Shown here: piece after piece, positions 47,068 through 57,932 of the stretch
Numbering within the stretch: position 1 is the stretch's first letter
Layout: each line of letters starts with the position of its first letter
Assembly: GCA_963971305.1 (NCBI GenBank)
Contig: OZ020305.1
Location: 42,977,717-43,041,716, forward strand
Length of the DNA: 64,000 nucleotides
Source: Arcuatula senhousia
Taxonomy: Eukaryota; Mollusca; Bivalvia; Mytilida; Mytilidae
Reading direction: 5' to 3'
Translations under genes and position numbers: made by a program
The notes under the pieces: generated by a model
Told to the model about the DNA's origin: nothing
The model's database searches: none
What the model saw: the letters and a program-made list of their open reading frames with translations, nothing else

Positions 47068-47687
47068 TTCAAAATATTTTAAGACGCAGGCAACATATGT
47101 CTTCCATAGAAGATTGCCTTTCTAGTTATTAACAAGTGTACACAATCCTATATCAAGATTCCAGTTTTAATGCACATGTGTCTGAGAAATATGCTTGCAA
47201 TTCAAAGGTCAAACCAAGGTGGGAGTAACAAACAGACTGAGAAAATTTATGTCATGCAAATTCTGTTGACAGAGATTTACAAAAAAATATGCATTATGTG
47301 GAGCAAGCTTGGTATATGTTTAAATTAATTTGTTTTTAAAGAATAATGAGATGTGGACACAACCTTTATAAACCAAAGGCAATTTAAAATTCCACAATGA
47401 AAAACAGCAAGCCATGTGATAAGTGGTAGCTGCTAAAAGTTTTGTTATTGCCCCAGATTACCTTCAGATAGCTTGTAATTTTGTAACTTCCTCAGCAAGA
47501 AAATAAGATGAGCCTTGTTTTTTAGTATTTTTCATGCAGGTGACAAATATGGTTTTTATTTTGAACAATTGAAATTGCATTATTAATTCATGTAATTATT
47601 ATATTTTCATAGTTTTCAACTGATTTGTGTTCCTTTTCTTTCTGTCTTCATATTAATCTATTCGTTCTTGTATCAGGTTAAATAATA
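47068..47687. other. Intronic spacer, no feature seen
   Basis: AT-rich sequence between element A and a SINE, with no exon-like frame. Confidence 0.5.
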
Positions 47688-48071
47688 ACATGTACTGGTG
47701 GTGTAGTGGTTAATGCATCTGGCTACTAACACTGATGTTGGTCGATAATTTCTCATCAGGGGTGACAATTTCATGAACCGATTTTCTTACTCTCTTTTGA
47801 CACCATTTGCAAGGATGGTCTCAAAAACAATGCTCGTCTTTAAAGGGGACTAATAAAGTTTGTTCTGGGTATGTCTTGTGTATTGGGAGAGAAATGCACT
47901 GTGAACATAAAGACCCCATAGAGTAGAGTACCGTAAGAGTAGGCCCAATTAAGGCCATTTAAAATGGCCACACTTGCAAACTGCAAACTGGAGAGGGATT
48001 TATAGAAGCCATAAGCTTATTTCCAAATCCAGGATAAATAAACATGTTTAAACCAAACAGTACAACATGTA
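47688..48071 (+). mobile_element. tRNA-derived SINE, diverged full length
   Basis: Head CTGGTGGTGTAGTGGTTAAT, middle CATGAACCGATTTTCTTACT and tail GGATAAATAAACATGTTTAA are recognisable. AACATGTA at 47688 and 48064 may be its target duplication. Confidence 0.7.
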
Positions 48072-48078
48072 TCTTTTT

Positions 48079-48815
48079 AGGGCCCCGCATCAAAGATGCG
48101 GACGCCCTATAGTTTTCACTTTGTCCGTCCGTCTGTCTGTCCGTCCGTCCGTCTGTCCGTCCGTCAACAATTCTTGTGAACACTAAAACTCAAAAACTAT
48201 TAACACCACAGTTCTGAAACTTTGCACAGCTGCTAAGTAGCATGTCATGATGTGCATATTAAAATTTTGTGCAAATCTGATTAAAATTTTTGTAAAAAAT
48301 CTTCATTTTTTATCGAAAATCACAGATTTTGAGAATTGGACTTTGTGAACACTAAAACTCAAAAACTGTTAACAATACAGTTCTGAAACTTTGCACAGCT
48401 GCTAAGTAGCATGTCATGATGTGCATATTAAAATTTCGTGCAAATCTGATTAATAATTTTGGAAAAAACTTCATTTTTTACCGAAAATCACAGATTTTGA
48501 GAATTGGACTTTGTGAACACTAAAACTCAAAAACTGTTAACAATACAGTTCTGAAACTTTGCACAGCTGCTAAGTAGCATGTCCTGATTTGCATATTAAA
48601 ATTTTGTGCAAATCTGATTAATATTTTTGGAAAAAACTTCATTTTTTATCGAAAATCACAGATTTTGAGAATTGGACTTTGTGAACAATAAAACTCAAAG
48701 GCTATTAACAATACAGATCTGTAGTTTCATATGCATTCCATGGAACATGCCTTAGTGGTTATAATTAAAGTTTGTATGATTTTGAAAACACTTAGATATT
48801 TTGCCGCGGGGCCCT
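48079..48815 (+). mobile_element. Hairpin-capped element B (737 bp)
   Basis: Hairpin AGGGCCCCGCATC AAA GATGCGGACGCCCT is followed by a GTCC/GTCT microsatellite (48121-48168) and about 3.2 tandem units of 168 bp (CTGAAACTTTGCACAGCTGC). The 3' end GCGGGGCCCT is the inverse of the start. It ends 15 bp before the acceptor of SURP-gene exon 4. Confidence 0.85.
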
Positions 48816-48830
48816 TTCTGACTTTGTCAG

Positions 48831-48949
48831 TATTCTAGTATTTCAAGGTCCCCTTCAAGAAAGACTTCTAAAAGATCTGATGACAGTCCAGATGTAGATA
48901 GTATACCAGCGAGATTATCAGCTAGTCCTATAACTATCTCATTTAACAT
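48831..48949 (+). CDS. SURP-gene exon 4 (RS-rich)
   Basis: Acceptor TTCTGACTTTGTCAG is followed by 39 codons beginning YSSISRSPSRKTSKRSDDSP, then donor AACAT/GTAAGA; phase 0 to 2. Reading through the donor meets a TAA at once. The 3' part is duplicated just downstream at about 48979-49020 (SDDSPD, then AACAT/GTAAGT with a better donor) but without its own acceptor. Confidence 0.6.
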
Positions 48950-49039
48950 GTAAGATATTATACCCCCACCTTTGTCTGATGACAGTCCAGATGCTAGTCC
49001 TATAACTACCTCATCTAACATGTAAGTTCTGCTTCCTGG

Positions 49040-49470
49040 AGAAATATATGTGACAAACATTCTGCAATAGTTTTCATACTATAAGGACAAAAGCATGAAA
49101 AAACGCTATTTTTCACTATAAGGGGTCATCTGACAACTTGGAACAAATGGAGACTTTTGTAGAACTTTTGATGCTGAAGCAGTAGGGCGGAATCAGATTT
49201 CATCTATCTCTTATACTTTTTGATTTACAAGAGTCAAACAGTAGTCTGACCCCCCTGATCTAATTTTAGCAACAGCAGCCATGTTTTTCGACAAATCAAA
49301 AATCGAAACATAAATTTTTTGTAGGACATCCTAATGATCAATCATACCAAGTTTCATCAAATTCTGTTTAGTAGTTTCAGAGGAGAAGGTTTTTGAAAAA
49401 TTGTTAATGGACGACGACAGATGCCAAGTGATGGCAATAGCTCAAATGGACCTTCGGTCCAGGTGAGCTA
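49040..49470 (-). mobile_element. Hairpin-capped element E, minus strand
   Basis: On the right it starts (reading minus) TTAGCTCACCTGGACCGAAG with the GGTCC hairpin, then a short GTCGTC run, CTTCTCCTCTGAAACTACT and GAAACTTGGTATGATTGATC. Its far end is not clear. Confidence 0.65.
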
Positions 49471-49717
49471 AAAAGTGGTTGCTTGCTTAAATGTTCAGTT
49501 TATTAAGCTCTTAACAATAGTCTCTATAGAGTCAAAGTTGTCAGAAATCCCTTAAAATAACATTTTGTATGTTTTTAGGCCAACAGAACGAAAACTATTG
49601 CTGAAAAAGAAAGCTGTAACTTGCTTAAATGTTCAGCTTATATAGCTTTACAAAGTTTTTCATATAGTTGACATCAAGCCCAGGTGAGGGATTCAGGCTC
49701 ATGGGAGCCTCTTTTTG
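49471..49717 (+). mobile_element. Element F, 3' end
   Basis: GTTGCTTGCTTAAATGTTCA core units lead to CAGGTGAGGGATTCAGGCTC and GGGAGCCTCTT, the 3' terminus seen at 55869-55901. Confidence 0.65.
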
Positions 49718-50134
49718 TAAATTTAATATAAATTTGTGTGGGTGGTGGGGTCTGGCATGTGTCTTCCAACCCCCCCCCCCTCTAATCATTTATTGAATTT
49801 GTAGCTCATACACAAAAATATCACCCAAGGTTAAAAAATGTATATATGTTTATTGTACTGTTACACAATTAACATTTTAAAAAGAGATGACTATCTTGAT
49901 TATTTATAAACTGTGCAAAACTCATTGCTGATGACGAATCATGTTATTAAATGTATATTTTTTGTGGTCATACAAAAGCACATAAACACATACAAGCATA
50001 GAAGAAAATCTTGTAATGGTCAGTATGACCAATAATATTTTCTATGGTAAAATTCACGGTTAGGAAATTTTGCATGTTTGATTAAAAGTAATGATTGCAA
50101 TAAATTATTATGTTTTGTTTTTATTTCAGTACAG

Positions 50135-50216
50135 GTTAAGCAGGGTACAACCTTGGATTAAGACCAGTACTAGAGAAGCAGTGAAGAAAGAAGAAGACAT
50201 CTTTGACGATACATGA
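50135..50216 (+). CDS. SURP-gene terminal exon
   Basis: Using acceptor TTTCAGTACAG, exon 4's AT plus G gives methionine and the frame reads LSRVQPWIKTSTREAVKKEE and DIFDDT, then TGA at 50214-50216. The alternative acceptor at 50130 gives an immediate frame conflict with exon 4. The region downstream has A-rich AATAATA near 50288 but no canonical AATAAA. Confidence 0.6.
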
Positions 50217-50329
50217 CATTTTATTCCTGTTTTTATTGTTGATTTTTTGTACTATGTTATATATTGAAAAGTAAAATGTCTAAAAAAAAATAATACATGT
50301 GTATTCTATTTATGCAAAGTTGCTGAGGA

Positions 50330-51240
50330 TATAACATTTTGACTGGTCAGTCTGTCAGTCTTCTGTGATCAAAGTTTGTGAATGAAAATCCTCAAAAAAC
50401 TACTGAAACCAAACTTAGTATGCTAGAAATACATAATATTACTTTAAAGAGCTGTAGGCAACACCATTTATACATTTTTATATATATACATATAAATATG
50501 TAGTTGTGCATATTCTTTTGATCTGCAAAATTTTGTGGGAGTTATGGCCCTTTGAATTTAGAAATTTACAGATTTCCTGATTTATCATCTTGTGGACGCA
50601 ACTACTGAACAAAATTTAACAAAACTTTGTATGCTCAGAAGAGCATCATATGTAGTTGTGCAAGTTACCAGGAATTTTTATCTACAAAAGTTTTTTTGGA
50701 GTTATGGCCCTTTGACCATAGAAATTTGCTGAAAATCCCAATTTCTGCATTGCCTTTCACATTTCTACCCAAGTGCTATAATGGATTTGACAGAATTTTT
50801 GATATGATATATTCAAATACATGCAAGTTCACTAGTTGAATGCATTTAGGTATAAGGTTCTCTCATTACATAATACTTTTGTGGGTTGACAAATGTTGGT
50901 TTTGTCAAATCGGTCTGCCTGGCACAAATTTTGTCAGTGCAACTCCTCTTAAACTATTAAACTGAATTCAATGATACTTGGTATGTAGGAAAGACACCAA
51001 ATGTAGTTGTGCACACCAGAAAATTTTGATCCCTAAATTTTAGTGTGAGTTATGGCCCTTTGAACTTTAGAAATTTGCTGAAAATTCTCACTTATCACCT
51101 TGTCAGCACATCTCCTCTGTAAAGTACCATACCAAATTTTATGAAAGTTGGTTTGTAGATTGTACACCATAAATAGTTGTGCATGTTATTAGGAATTTAT
51201 GATCCTCAAATACTGGTTTTGTGGGAATTATGGACCTTTG
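50330..51240 (+). repeat. Tandem core array without visible hairpin (type J)
   Basis: Three to four units of roughly 200-350 bp share AACTACTGAA, CTTGGTATGTAGGAAAGACA-like text, GTAGTTGTGCA and GTTATGGCCCTTTGA. Related in wording to the cores of the hairpin-capped elements. Confidence 0.7.
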
Positions 51241-51739
51241 AACTTACTACTTTTGGGGAAACAGGGTTGGGGTGGGGAGACATCATATTTTGCCTGCAAA
51301 AACACTTTAATTACCAGTAATGATATAAATTCAAAACTTTTCTGTAAACCAACCAACACCAAATTTAAGTCTATAATGTCTTCTGGAGGTGGTAAATTGT
51401 CTATACATCTTAAGGTGAGACCATACCAAATGATATATATCCAGATTTTAATGAAAATTGGAAGACAAAAAGTTCTTAGTGAGATACATGAATATGTGAA
51501 ATAAAAAATGAGGGTCAATAACCTTGTTTTTCATCCAATTGCAAAGGACAAGGTATGATAAGGACCCAATTTTGCCCCCAAATTTTGAAATTATTCAAAT
51601 GAGCTAAAAGTATGTGATATATACTTTAAATTACTTAAACTTTACTATATCAGCATGATTTTGTTTGAAGTCATCCATTGTGATGTTAAATTAATGACCT
51701 AAAGTGGCCTAAATATTGTAATTTGTCGAAAAACTGTAA
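51241..51739. other. No gene seen
   Basis: Overlapping opposite-strand frames at 51199-51518 have no motif. Sequence resembles further decayed core units. Confidence 0.5.
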
Positions 51740-51916
51740 AAAACCTGCAAATTCTGAGTGTTTTAGGCAAATTTAACTATGAGCCACACAGAGTACCACT
51801 ACAGTAATATGTGTAAATAATCATTTTTATTATAGAAACAAACTACAAAAATATCTTTGTGGTACTCCGTGTGGCTCATAGTTAAATTTGCCAAAAACTA
51901 CTCAAAATTTGCATGA
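51740..51916. mobile_element. Foldback repeat, 60-75 bp arms
   Basis: GGCAAATTTAACTATGAGCC and ACACAGAGTACCAC are mirrored by GTGGTACTCCGTGTGGCTC and AGTTAAATTTGCC, with pairing extending outward through TGCAAATT blocks. Confidence 0.8.
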
Positions 51917-52072
51917 TTTTAACACTTTTTCATCAAAATGTCATTTTCACATGATTTGATGACGTCACTGTGACGTAATAAACAAAAGTTAGTTTAAATT
52001 AATGTTACTTTACTATACCTTATTCATCTAAGAACTGATCTAGAATAGTTAAACCTCAGTTCAGTAATTTTT

Positions 52073-53777
52073 GGCCGGATTTCACTAGTGAAAATCCGGG
52101 TTATAAAATGGTGAATGTCGGGCGGGCGGCGGGCGGACGGCGGGCGGGGAAAATACTTTCGTAACAGTTTTCTCAGCAACTACTAATCACAGCCTCTTGA
52201 TATTTGGTATGCAGCATCAGCATGGGCTCCCATAAGGTGGGATTCGATTTCAGGTCTGTCGCTCACCTACTTCCTGTTAAACGACTTAGTTAATTTTTGA
52301 CATAAATGTCCAATTATTGAAAATTTTCGTAACAGTTTTCTCAGCAACTACTAATCACAGCCTCTTGATATTTGGTATGCAGCATCAGTATGGGCTCCCA
52401 TAAGGTGGGATTTGATTTCAGGTCTGTCGCTCACCTACTTCCTGTTAACTGACTTAGTTAATTTTTGACAAAAATGTCCAATTATAGAAAAAATGTCCAA
52501 TTATAGAAAGTTTTCGTAACAGTTTTCTCAGCAACTACTTATCACAGCCTCTTGATATTTGGTATGCAGCATCAGCATGGGCTCCCATAAGGTGGGATTA
52601 GATTTCAGGTCTGTCACTCACCTACTTCCTGTTTACCGACTTAATTAATTCTTGACATAAATGTCCAATTATAGAAAATTTTCGTAACAGTTTTCTCAGC
52701 AACTACTAATCACAGCTTCTTGATATTTGGTATGCTGCATCAGCATGGGCTCCCATAGGGTGGGATAAGATTTCAGGTCTGTCGCTCACCTTCTTTCTGT
52801 TAACCGACTTAGTTAATTTTTGACATAAATGTCCAATAATAGAAAATTTTTGTAACAGTTTTCTCAACAACTACTTATCTCAGCTTCTTTATTGTCCCCC
52901 GCCGCAACGCGGAGCGGGGAATTGGAAGTGCCGGTGTCCGTCCGTGCGTGCGTGCGTCCGTCCGTCCGTGCGTCCGTCACACTTTTTTTCGTAACACTTT
53001 TCCCAGTAAGTACTAATCCTAGGGTTCTGAAATTTTGTGTGCAGACTCCTATAGGGGTCCCCTAAGGTGTAAGTGATTTTCAGGTCAGTCTGACATCTAC
53101 TTCCTGTTTAACGACTTAGTCATTTTTTCTCCCATAGGCTCAATGGTAAATTTTTGTAACACTTTTCTCAGTAACTACTAATCCTAGGGTTCTGAAATTT
53201 TGTACGCAGACTCCTATAGGGGTCCCCTAAGGTGTAAGTGATTTTCAGGTCAGTCTGACATCTACTTCCTGTTTAACAACTTAGTCATTTTTTCTCCCAT
53301 AGGCTCAATGGTAAATTTTTCGTAACACTTTTCTCATTAACTACTAATCCTAGGGTTCTGAAATTTTGTATGCAGACTCCTATAGGGGTCCCCTAAGGTG
53401 TAAGTGATTTTCAGGTCAGTCTGACATCTACTTCCTGTTTAACGACTTAGTCATTTTTTCTCCCATAGGCTCAATGGTAAATTTTTCGTAACACTTTTCT
53501 CAGTAACTACTAATCCTAGGGTTCTGAAATTTTGTATGCAGACTCCTATAGGGGTCCCCCTAAGGTGTAAGTCATTTTCAGGTCAGTCTGACATCTACTT
53601 CCTGTTTAACGTCATTTTTTCTCCCATAGAACACATTATTATTGGAGTTATGCCCCTTCAACAATTTAACGTTCAACGGGCGGGGGACCTGGAATCTGTT
53701 CTTGTATTTCTTGGTATGAAGCATCAGCATTGGCTCCCATAAAGTGGGATCTGATTATAGGTCTGTGAAATCCGGCC
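52073..53777 (+). mobile_element. Hairpin-capped element D
   Basis: Start GGCCGGATTTCAC TA GTGAAAATCCGG is a hairpin, followed by a GGGCGGGC-type run (52118-52148) and about 4.5 tandem core units of ~175 bp (CGTAACAGTTTTCTCAGCAA, TGATATTTGGTATGCAGCAT). The 3' end TGAAATCCGGCC is the inverse of the start. Element C interrupts the last core unit. Confidence 0.85.
52894..53688 (+). mobile_element. Hairpin-capped element C, nested in D
   Basis: Start GTCCCCCGCCGCAACGCGGAG folds on GCGGGG; a GTCC/GTGC run (52937-52979) and about four ~165 bp core units follow (CGTAACACTTTTCTCAGTAA, CTGAAATTTTGTATGCAGAC). The 3' end GGCGGGGGAC is the inverse of the start. Its core is clearly homologous to that of D although the termini differ. 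Confidence 0.85.
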
Positions 53778-54019
53778 ATTTCTGTCTTTGACCCATTTTT
53801 AAAAATTGGTAAATTAGGGGGCCAAATGTAACACTTATCATATCTTGTCCTTTTTGCGATCGTATTATGTTATGGTGATGTCATCGTTGTTGTCTGTAGA
53901 CACATTGGTTTCCGTGCGATAACTTTTCTTTGTAGTGAACCATTTGTTATAAAATTTTGATATGAGGTTTGTAATCACTTAAGGAAGGTTGGGGTTGCTG
54001 GCCCCTATTGTTTCAGATA

Positions 54020-55901
54020 CAAGAGGCTCGCAGGAGCCTGAATTGCTCACCTTGTCTTGATGTCGACCCTATAAAGACTTCTAGAGCTAAATGAGCTGAA
54101 CATTTAAGAAAGTTAGAGCTTTTCTCTATCTACTAAAGTTTTCTTTCTGTAGCTGTAGGCCCAAATCATGAAATACATTATTTTAGTGGCCATTACCCCA
54201 GCAAAAAACACTATAATTCATTTTTAGCTCACCTGGACCGAAGGTCCATGTGAGCTATTACCATCACTTGGCGTCCGTCGTCGTCGTCGTCTGTCGTCGT
54301 CGTCGTCTGTCGTCGTCGTCTGTTAACAATTTTTCAAAAATCTTCTCCTCTGAAACTACCAAACAGAATTTAATGAAACTTGGTATGAATGATCCTTAGG
54401 GTGTCCTGCACCAAACTTGTGTTTTGATTTTTAATCCGTTAAAAAACATGGCCGCCGTTACTAAAAATAGACTAGGGGGGTCAGACTACTGTTTTTGGCT
54501 TATAAATCAAAAAGTATAAGAGATAGAGGAAATCTGAGGCCACGCTACTGATTCAGCATCAAAAGCTCTACAAAAGTCTCCATTTGGTCAAAGTTTTCAG
54601 ATGACCCCTTATAGGGGTTACGGCCCCTTAAAGGTGAAAAATAGCATTTTTTCATGTTTTTGGCCTACAGAATGAAAACTATTGCAGATAGAGATTAGCT
54701 GTTGCTTGCTTAAATGTTCAGCTCATTTAACTCTACAAAAGTCTCCATAGGGTCGAAGTTGTCAGATGACCCCTTATAGGGGTTACAGCCCCTTAAAGGT
54801 GAAAAATAGCCATTTTTCATGTTTTTGGCCTACAGAATGAAAACTATTGCAGGTAGAGATTAGCTGTTGCTTGCTTAAATGTTTAGCTCATTTAGCTCTA
54901 CGAAAGTCTCCATAGGATCGAAGTTGTCAGATAACCCCTTATAGGGGTTACGGCCCCTGAAAAATGGCATTTTTTCATGTTTTTGGCCTACAGAATGAAA
55001 ACTATTGCACATAGAGATTAGCTGTTGCTTGCTTAAATGTTCAGCTTATTGAGCTCTACAAAATTCTCCATAGGGTTGAAGTAATCAGATGACCCCTTAT
55101 AGGGGTTACGGCCCCTGAAAAATAGCGATTTTTCATGTTTTTGTCCTACAGAATGAAAACTATTGCACATAGAGATTAGCTGTTGCTTGCTTAAATGTTC
55201 AGCTTATTGAGCTCTACAAAATTTTCCATAGAGTCGAAGTTGTCAGATGACTCCTTATAGGGGTTACGGCCCCTGAAAAATAGCAATTTTTCATGTTTTT
55301 GGCCTACAGAATGAAAACTATTGCAGATAGAGATTAGCTGTTGCTTGCTTAAATGTTCAGCTCATTTAACTCTACAAAAGTCTCCATAGGGTCGAAGTTG
55401 TCAGATGACCCCTTATAGGGGTTACAGCCCCTGAAAGGTGAAAAATAGCCATTTTTCATGTTTTTGGCCTACAGAATGAAAACTATTGCAGATAGAGATT
55501 AGCTGTTGCTTGCTTAAATGTTAAGCTCATTTAGCTCTACGAAAGTCTCCATAGGATCGAAGTTGTCAGATAACCCCTTATAGGGGTTATGGCCCCTGAA
55601 AAATGGCATTTTTTCATGTTTTTGGCCTACAGAATGAAAACTATTGCACATAGAGATTAGCTGTTGCTTGCTTAAATGTTCAGCTCATTGAGCTCTACAA
55701 AAGTCTTCATAGGGTCGAAGTTGTCAGATGACTCCTTATAGGGGTTATAGGTGAAAATGGTGTTTTTGGCCTATAGAATGAAAACTATTGCAGGTAGAGA
55801 AAAGCTGTTGCTTGCTTAAATGTTCAGCTCATTTAGCTCTACAAAAGTATAGGGTCAACATTAAGACCAGGTGAGCGATTCAGGCTCCTGGGAGCCTCTT
55901 G
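54020..55901 (+). mobile_element. Hairpin-capped element F with 33 bp inverted ends
   Basis: CAAGAGGCTCGCAGGAGCC followed by TGAATTGCTCACC is mirrored at the 3' end by GGTGAGCGATTCAGG and CTCCTGGGAGCCTCTTG. About eight core units of ~159 bp (GTTGCTTGCTTAAATGTTCA, CCTTATAGGGGTTACGGCCC) fill 54588-55860. Element E lies in its 5' part. Confidence 0.85.
54226..54590 (+). mobile_element. Hairpin-capped element E, nested in F
   Basis: AGCTCACCTGGACC GAA GGTCCATGTGAGCT is a near-perfect hairpin, followed by GTCGTC repeats (54272-54320), CTTCTCCTCTGAAACTACC and GAAACTTGGTATGAATGATC. The 3' boundary is unclear because its cores merge with those of F. Confidence 0.65.
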
Positions 55902-55904
55902 TTT

Positions 55905-56640
55905 TAAGAGGTTGTAACCCCTATAATGGGTCATCTGACAACTTCGACCTTATGAAGACTTTTGTAGACCTAAATGAACTGAACATTTAAGCAAGCAACA
56001 GCTTTTCTCTATCTGCTATAGTTTTCATTCTATAGGCCAAAAATATGAAAAAAGCATCATTTATGGCATGGGCAAATACCCCTATAAGGTGTCATCTGAC
56101 AACTTCGATCCTATAGAGACTTTTGTAGAGCTTTATGAGCTGAACATTTAAGCAAGCAACAGCTTCTCTGTATCTGCTATAGTTTTTATTCCATAGGCCA
56201 AAAACATGAAAGAACGTTATTTTAGGGGCCGTAACCCCTATAAGGGAACATCTGACAACTTCCACACTATGGAGACTTTTGTAAAGCTAAATAAGCTGAA
56301 CATTTAAGCAAGCAACAGCTTCTCTGTATCTGCTATAGTTTTCATTCCATAGGCCAAAAACATGAAAGAACGCTATTTTAGAGGCTGTAACCCCTATAAG
56401 GGAACATCTGACAACTTCCACACTATGGAGACTTTTGTAAAGCTAAATAAGCTGAACATTTAAGCAAGCAACAGCTTCTATCTATCTGCTATTGTTTTCA
56501 TTCCATAGGCCAAAAACATTCATAACATATTAGGGGCTGTAACCCCTATAAGGGGTTATCTGACAACTTCGACCCTATGGAGACTTTTGTAGAGCTAAAT
56601 GAGGAGAACATTCTTGGTATAAGACATCCCAAAGATGAAA
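55905..56640 (-). repeat. Element F-type core units, inverted
   Basis: About four units of the F core occur in reverse orientation (TGAACATTTAAGCAAGCAAC, GTAACCCCTATAAGG) directly beyond the 3' end of F, forming a large inverted arrangement. Confidence 0.75.
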
Positions 56641-57152
56641 TGTGCAAAGTTTCAAAGAAATCCCTTCAGTTTTATGGAGGAGAAGATTTAACAACGACAA
56701 GGGACGATGATGGACGGCGAATGTTTAATTTTCATCCGATTTTGATCATTCTTTTTTCATTGTATTCTTCAATAAATTCTGTGAGCAAAATGTACAACTC
56801 TTTTGATGCATCTTGTACTGTTTCATTGCTATTAGGGGTCAAAAGGGGGCTACACCAAAAAAATCAACTTTTTTAATTGTGGTCTGATTTTCAAATTTCT
56901 TTTTTCATTGGAATCCTTGTAAAAATCCCTGTCTGTGTTTTTCAATCAGATTTGCAATATCTCCTACCATCTAGGGGAAATTATTAAGGATCAAAGGGAC
57001 CAAAAGCCCATTATGAGTTTACCTTGAAGGTTGGTATTAAATATACTGGGCTGCATGTGTCCAAAGCATTTGACAATCCATATTGGGCTGCAAATGTACA
57101 GGGTTCAACATGTTGCGGTTGTATCATACTGCGCTTGGTGTAGCTTTTTATT

Positions 57153-57932
57153 AAATAAATGCATTTGAAAACTGCAGTTTTGGTGGGAAATTAACAAAGA
57201 CATATAGGAAAAACACAGCTTCAACACCATTTATTTTTCTTTTTGTACACAAAAATTTACTAACGATATCTAAATTATGACCAAAAAACTAACATAAAAT
57301 TCCTTAAAAAAATTGTGATGCATTGATGTAAAATAAAGTATATGTCATGGACTCTGTTTTTACAGTCAGTTTCATAAAGATCGCCTATGCCTGTATGTGT
57401 AAATAATCCAATAGAATCCAACTAAAATTTCAGGATGTTCAGACAGATTATCGGTAACATTGTTTTTAGCGTAACGTCCCACCTTAAATGGCTTTCTTTA
57501 AAGTTTCAACATTTCTTGAAATTTCATCATCAAATTAATGCATTTCTTTTATACAAACATATTTACACAAAAAGTTTAAGTAAAGTTTTTATATCCTTTT
57601 TATTTTCTAAACTTATGCATTGAAACTCATTCAACAGATTATTCTAAAAGTTCTGAGGAAAAAGGATATTTGGATAATGATCTAAACAAAATGAGACAAT
57701 GTTAAAAAATGGCATAAAAGATTCTGTGGTTGTTTCAGCATATTCAAACAAAATGAATTCATTTAATCTAATTAAGCATTGTGAAATTCTGATTCATTTC
57801 TTCTTGTTCTTTAAACAAATATATACAATAAGGGCATTTTAAAGTCCTTGCAATAACTGGCAGTTCTCTAAAATCATCTACATGGAGATATTTTCCTCAG
57901 AATAATAATCATAGTTTTGATAATCATCTCCC
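57153..57932. other. No gene seen
   Basis: AT-rich sequence with one 62-codon T-rich frame lacking motifs. Confidence 0.5.

Larger units (their letters stand above)
41390..50216 (+). other. Captured 3' part of a SURP/RS splicing-factor-like gene
   Basis: At least five exons (41390-41676, 42590-42719, 43554-43668, 48831-48949, 50135-50216) lie on the + strand. Phases agree between exons 1-2, 3-4 and 4-5. Between exons 2 and 3 at least one exon is missing or unrecognised, because the rest of the SURP module is not found and the phases do not match. The product would have a Ser/Pro-rich stretch, a SURP module and an RS-rich tail, as in splicing regulators of the SFSWAP/SURP group. No start exon is present between the left terminal repeat and 41390, so only a 3' portion is carried. 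It could be expressed as a chimera or be a pseudogene. Confidence 0.65.
53851..57152 (+). mobile_element. Element A, 5'-truncated, with nested F and E
   Basis: Starts inside the A hairpin (TTTTTGCGATCGTATTATG) and ends TTGCGGTTGTATCATACTGC. It is split by element F (54020-55901) and by minus-strand F-like cores (55905-56640). Confidence 0.65.

Noticed and set aside
48827..49060. Minus-strand 77-codon frame
   Set aside because: It is the shadow of exon 4 and its duplicated end on the + strand.
54226..55901. Frames running through GTC and core repeats as possible coding regions
   Set aside because: They are short and shift with each unit; the repeats are element cores.
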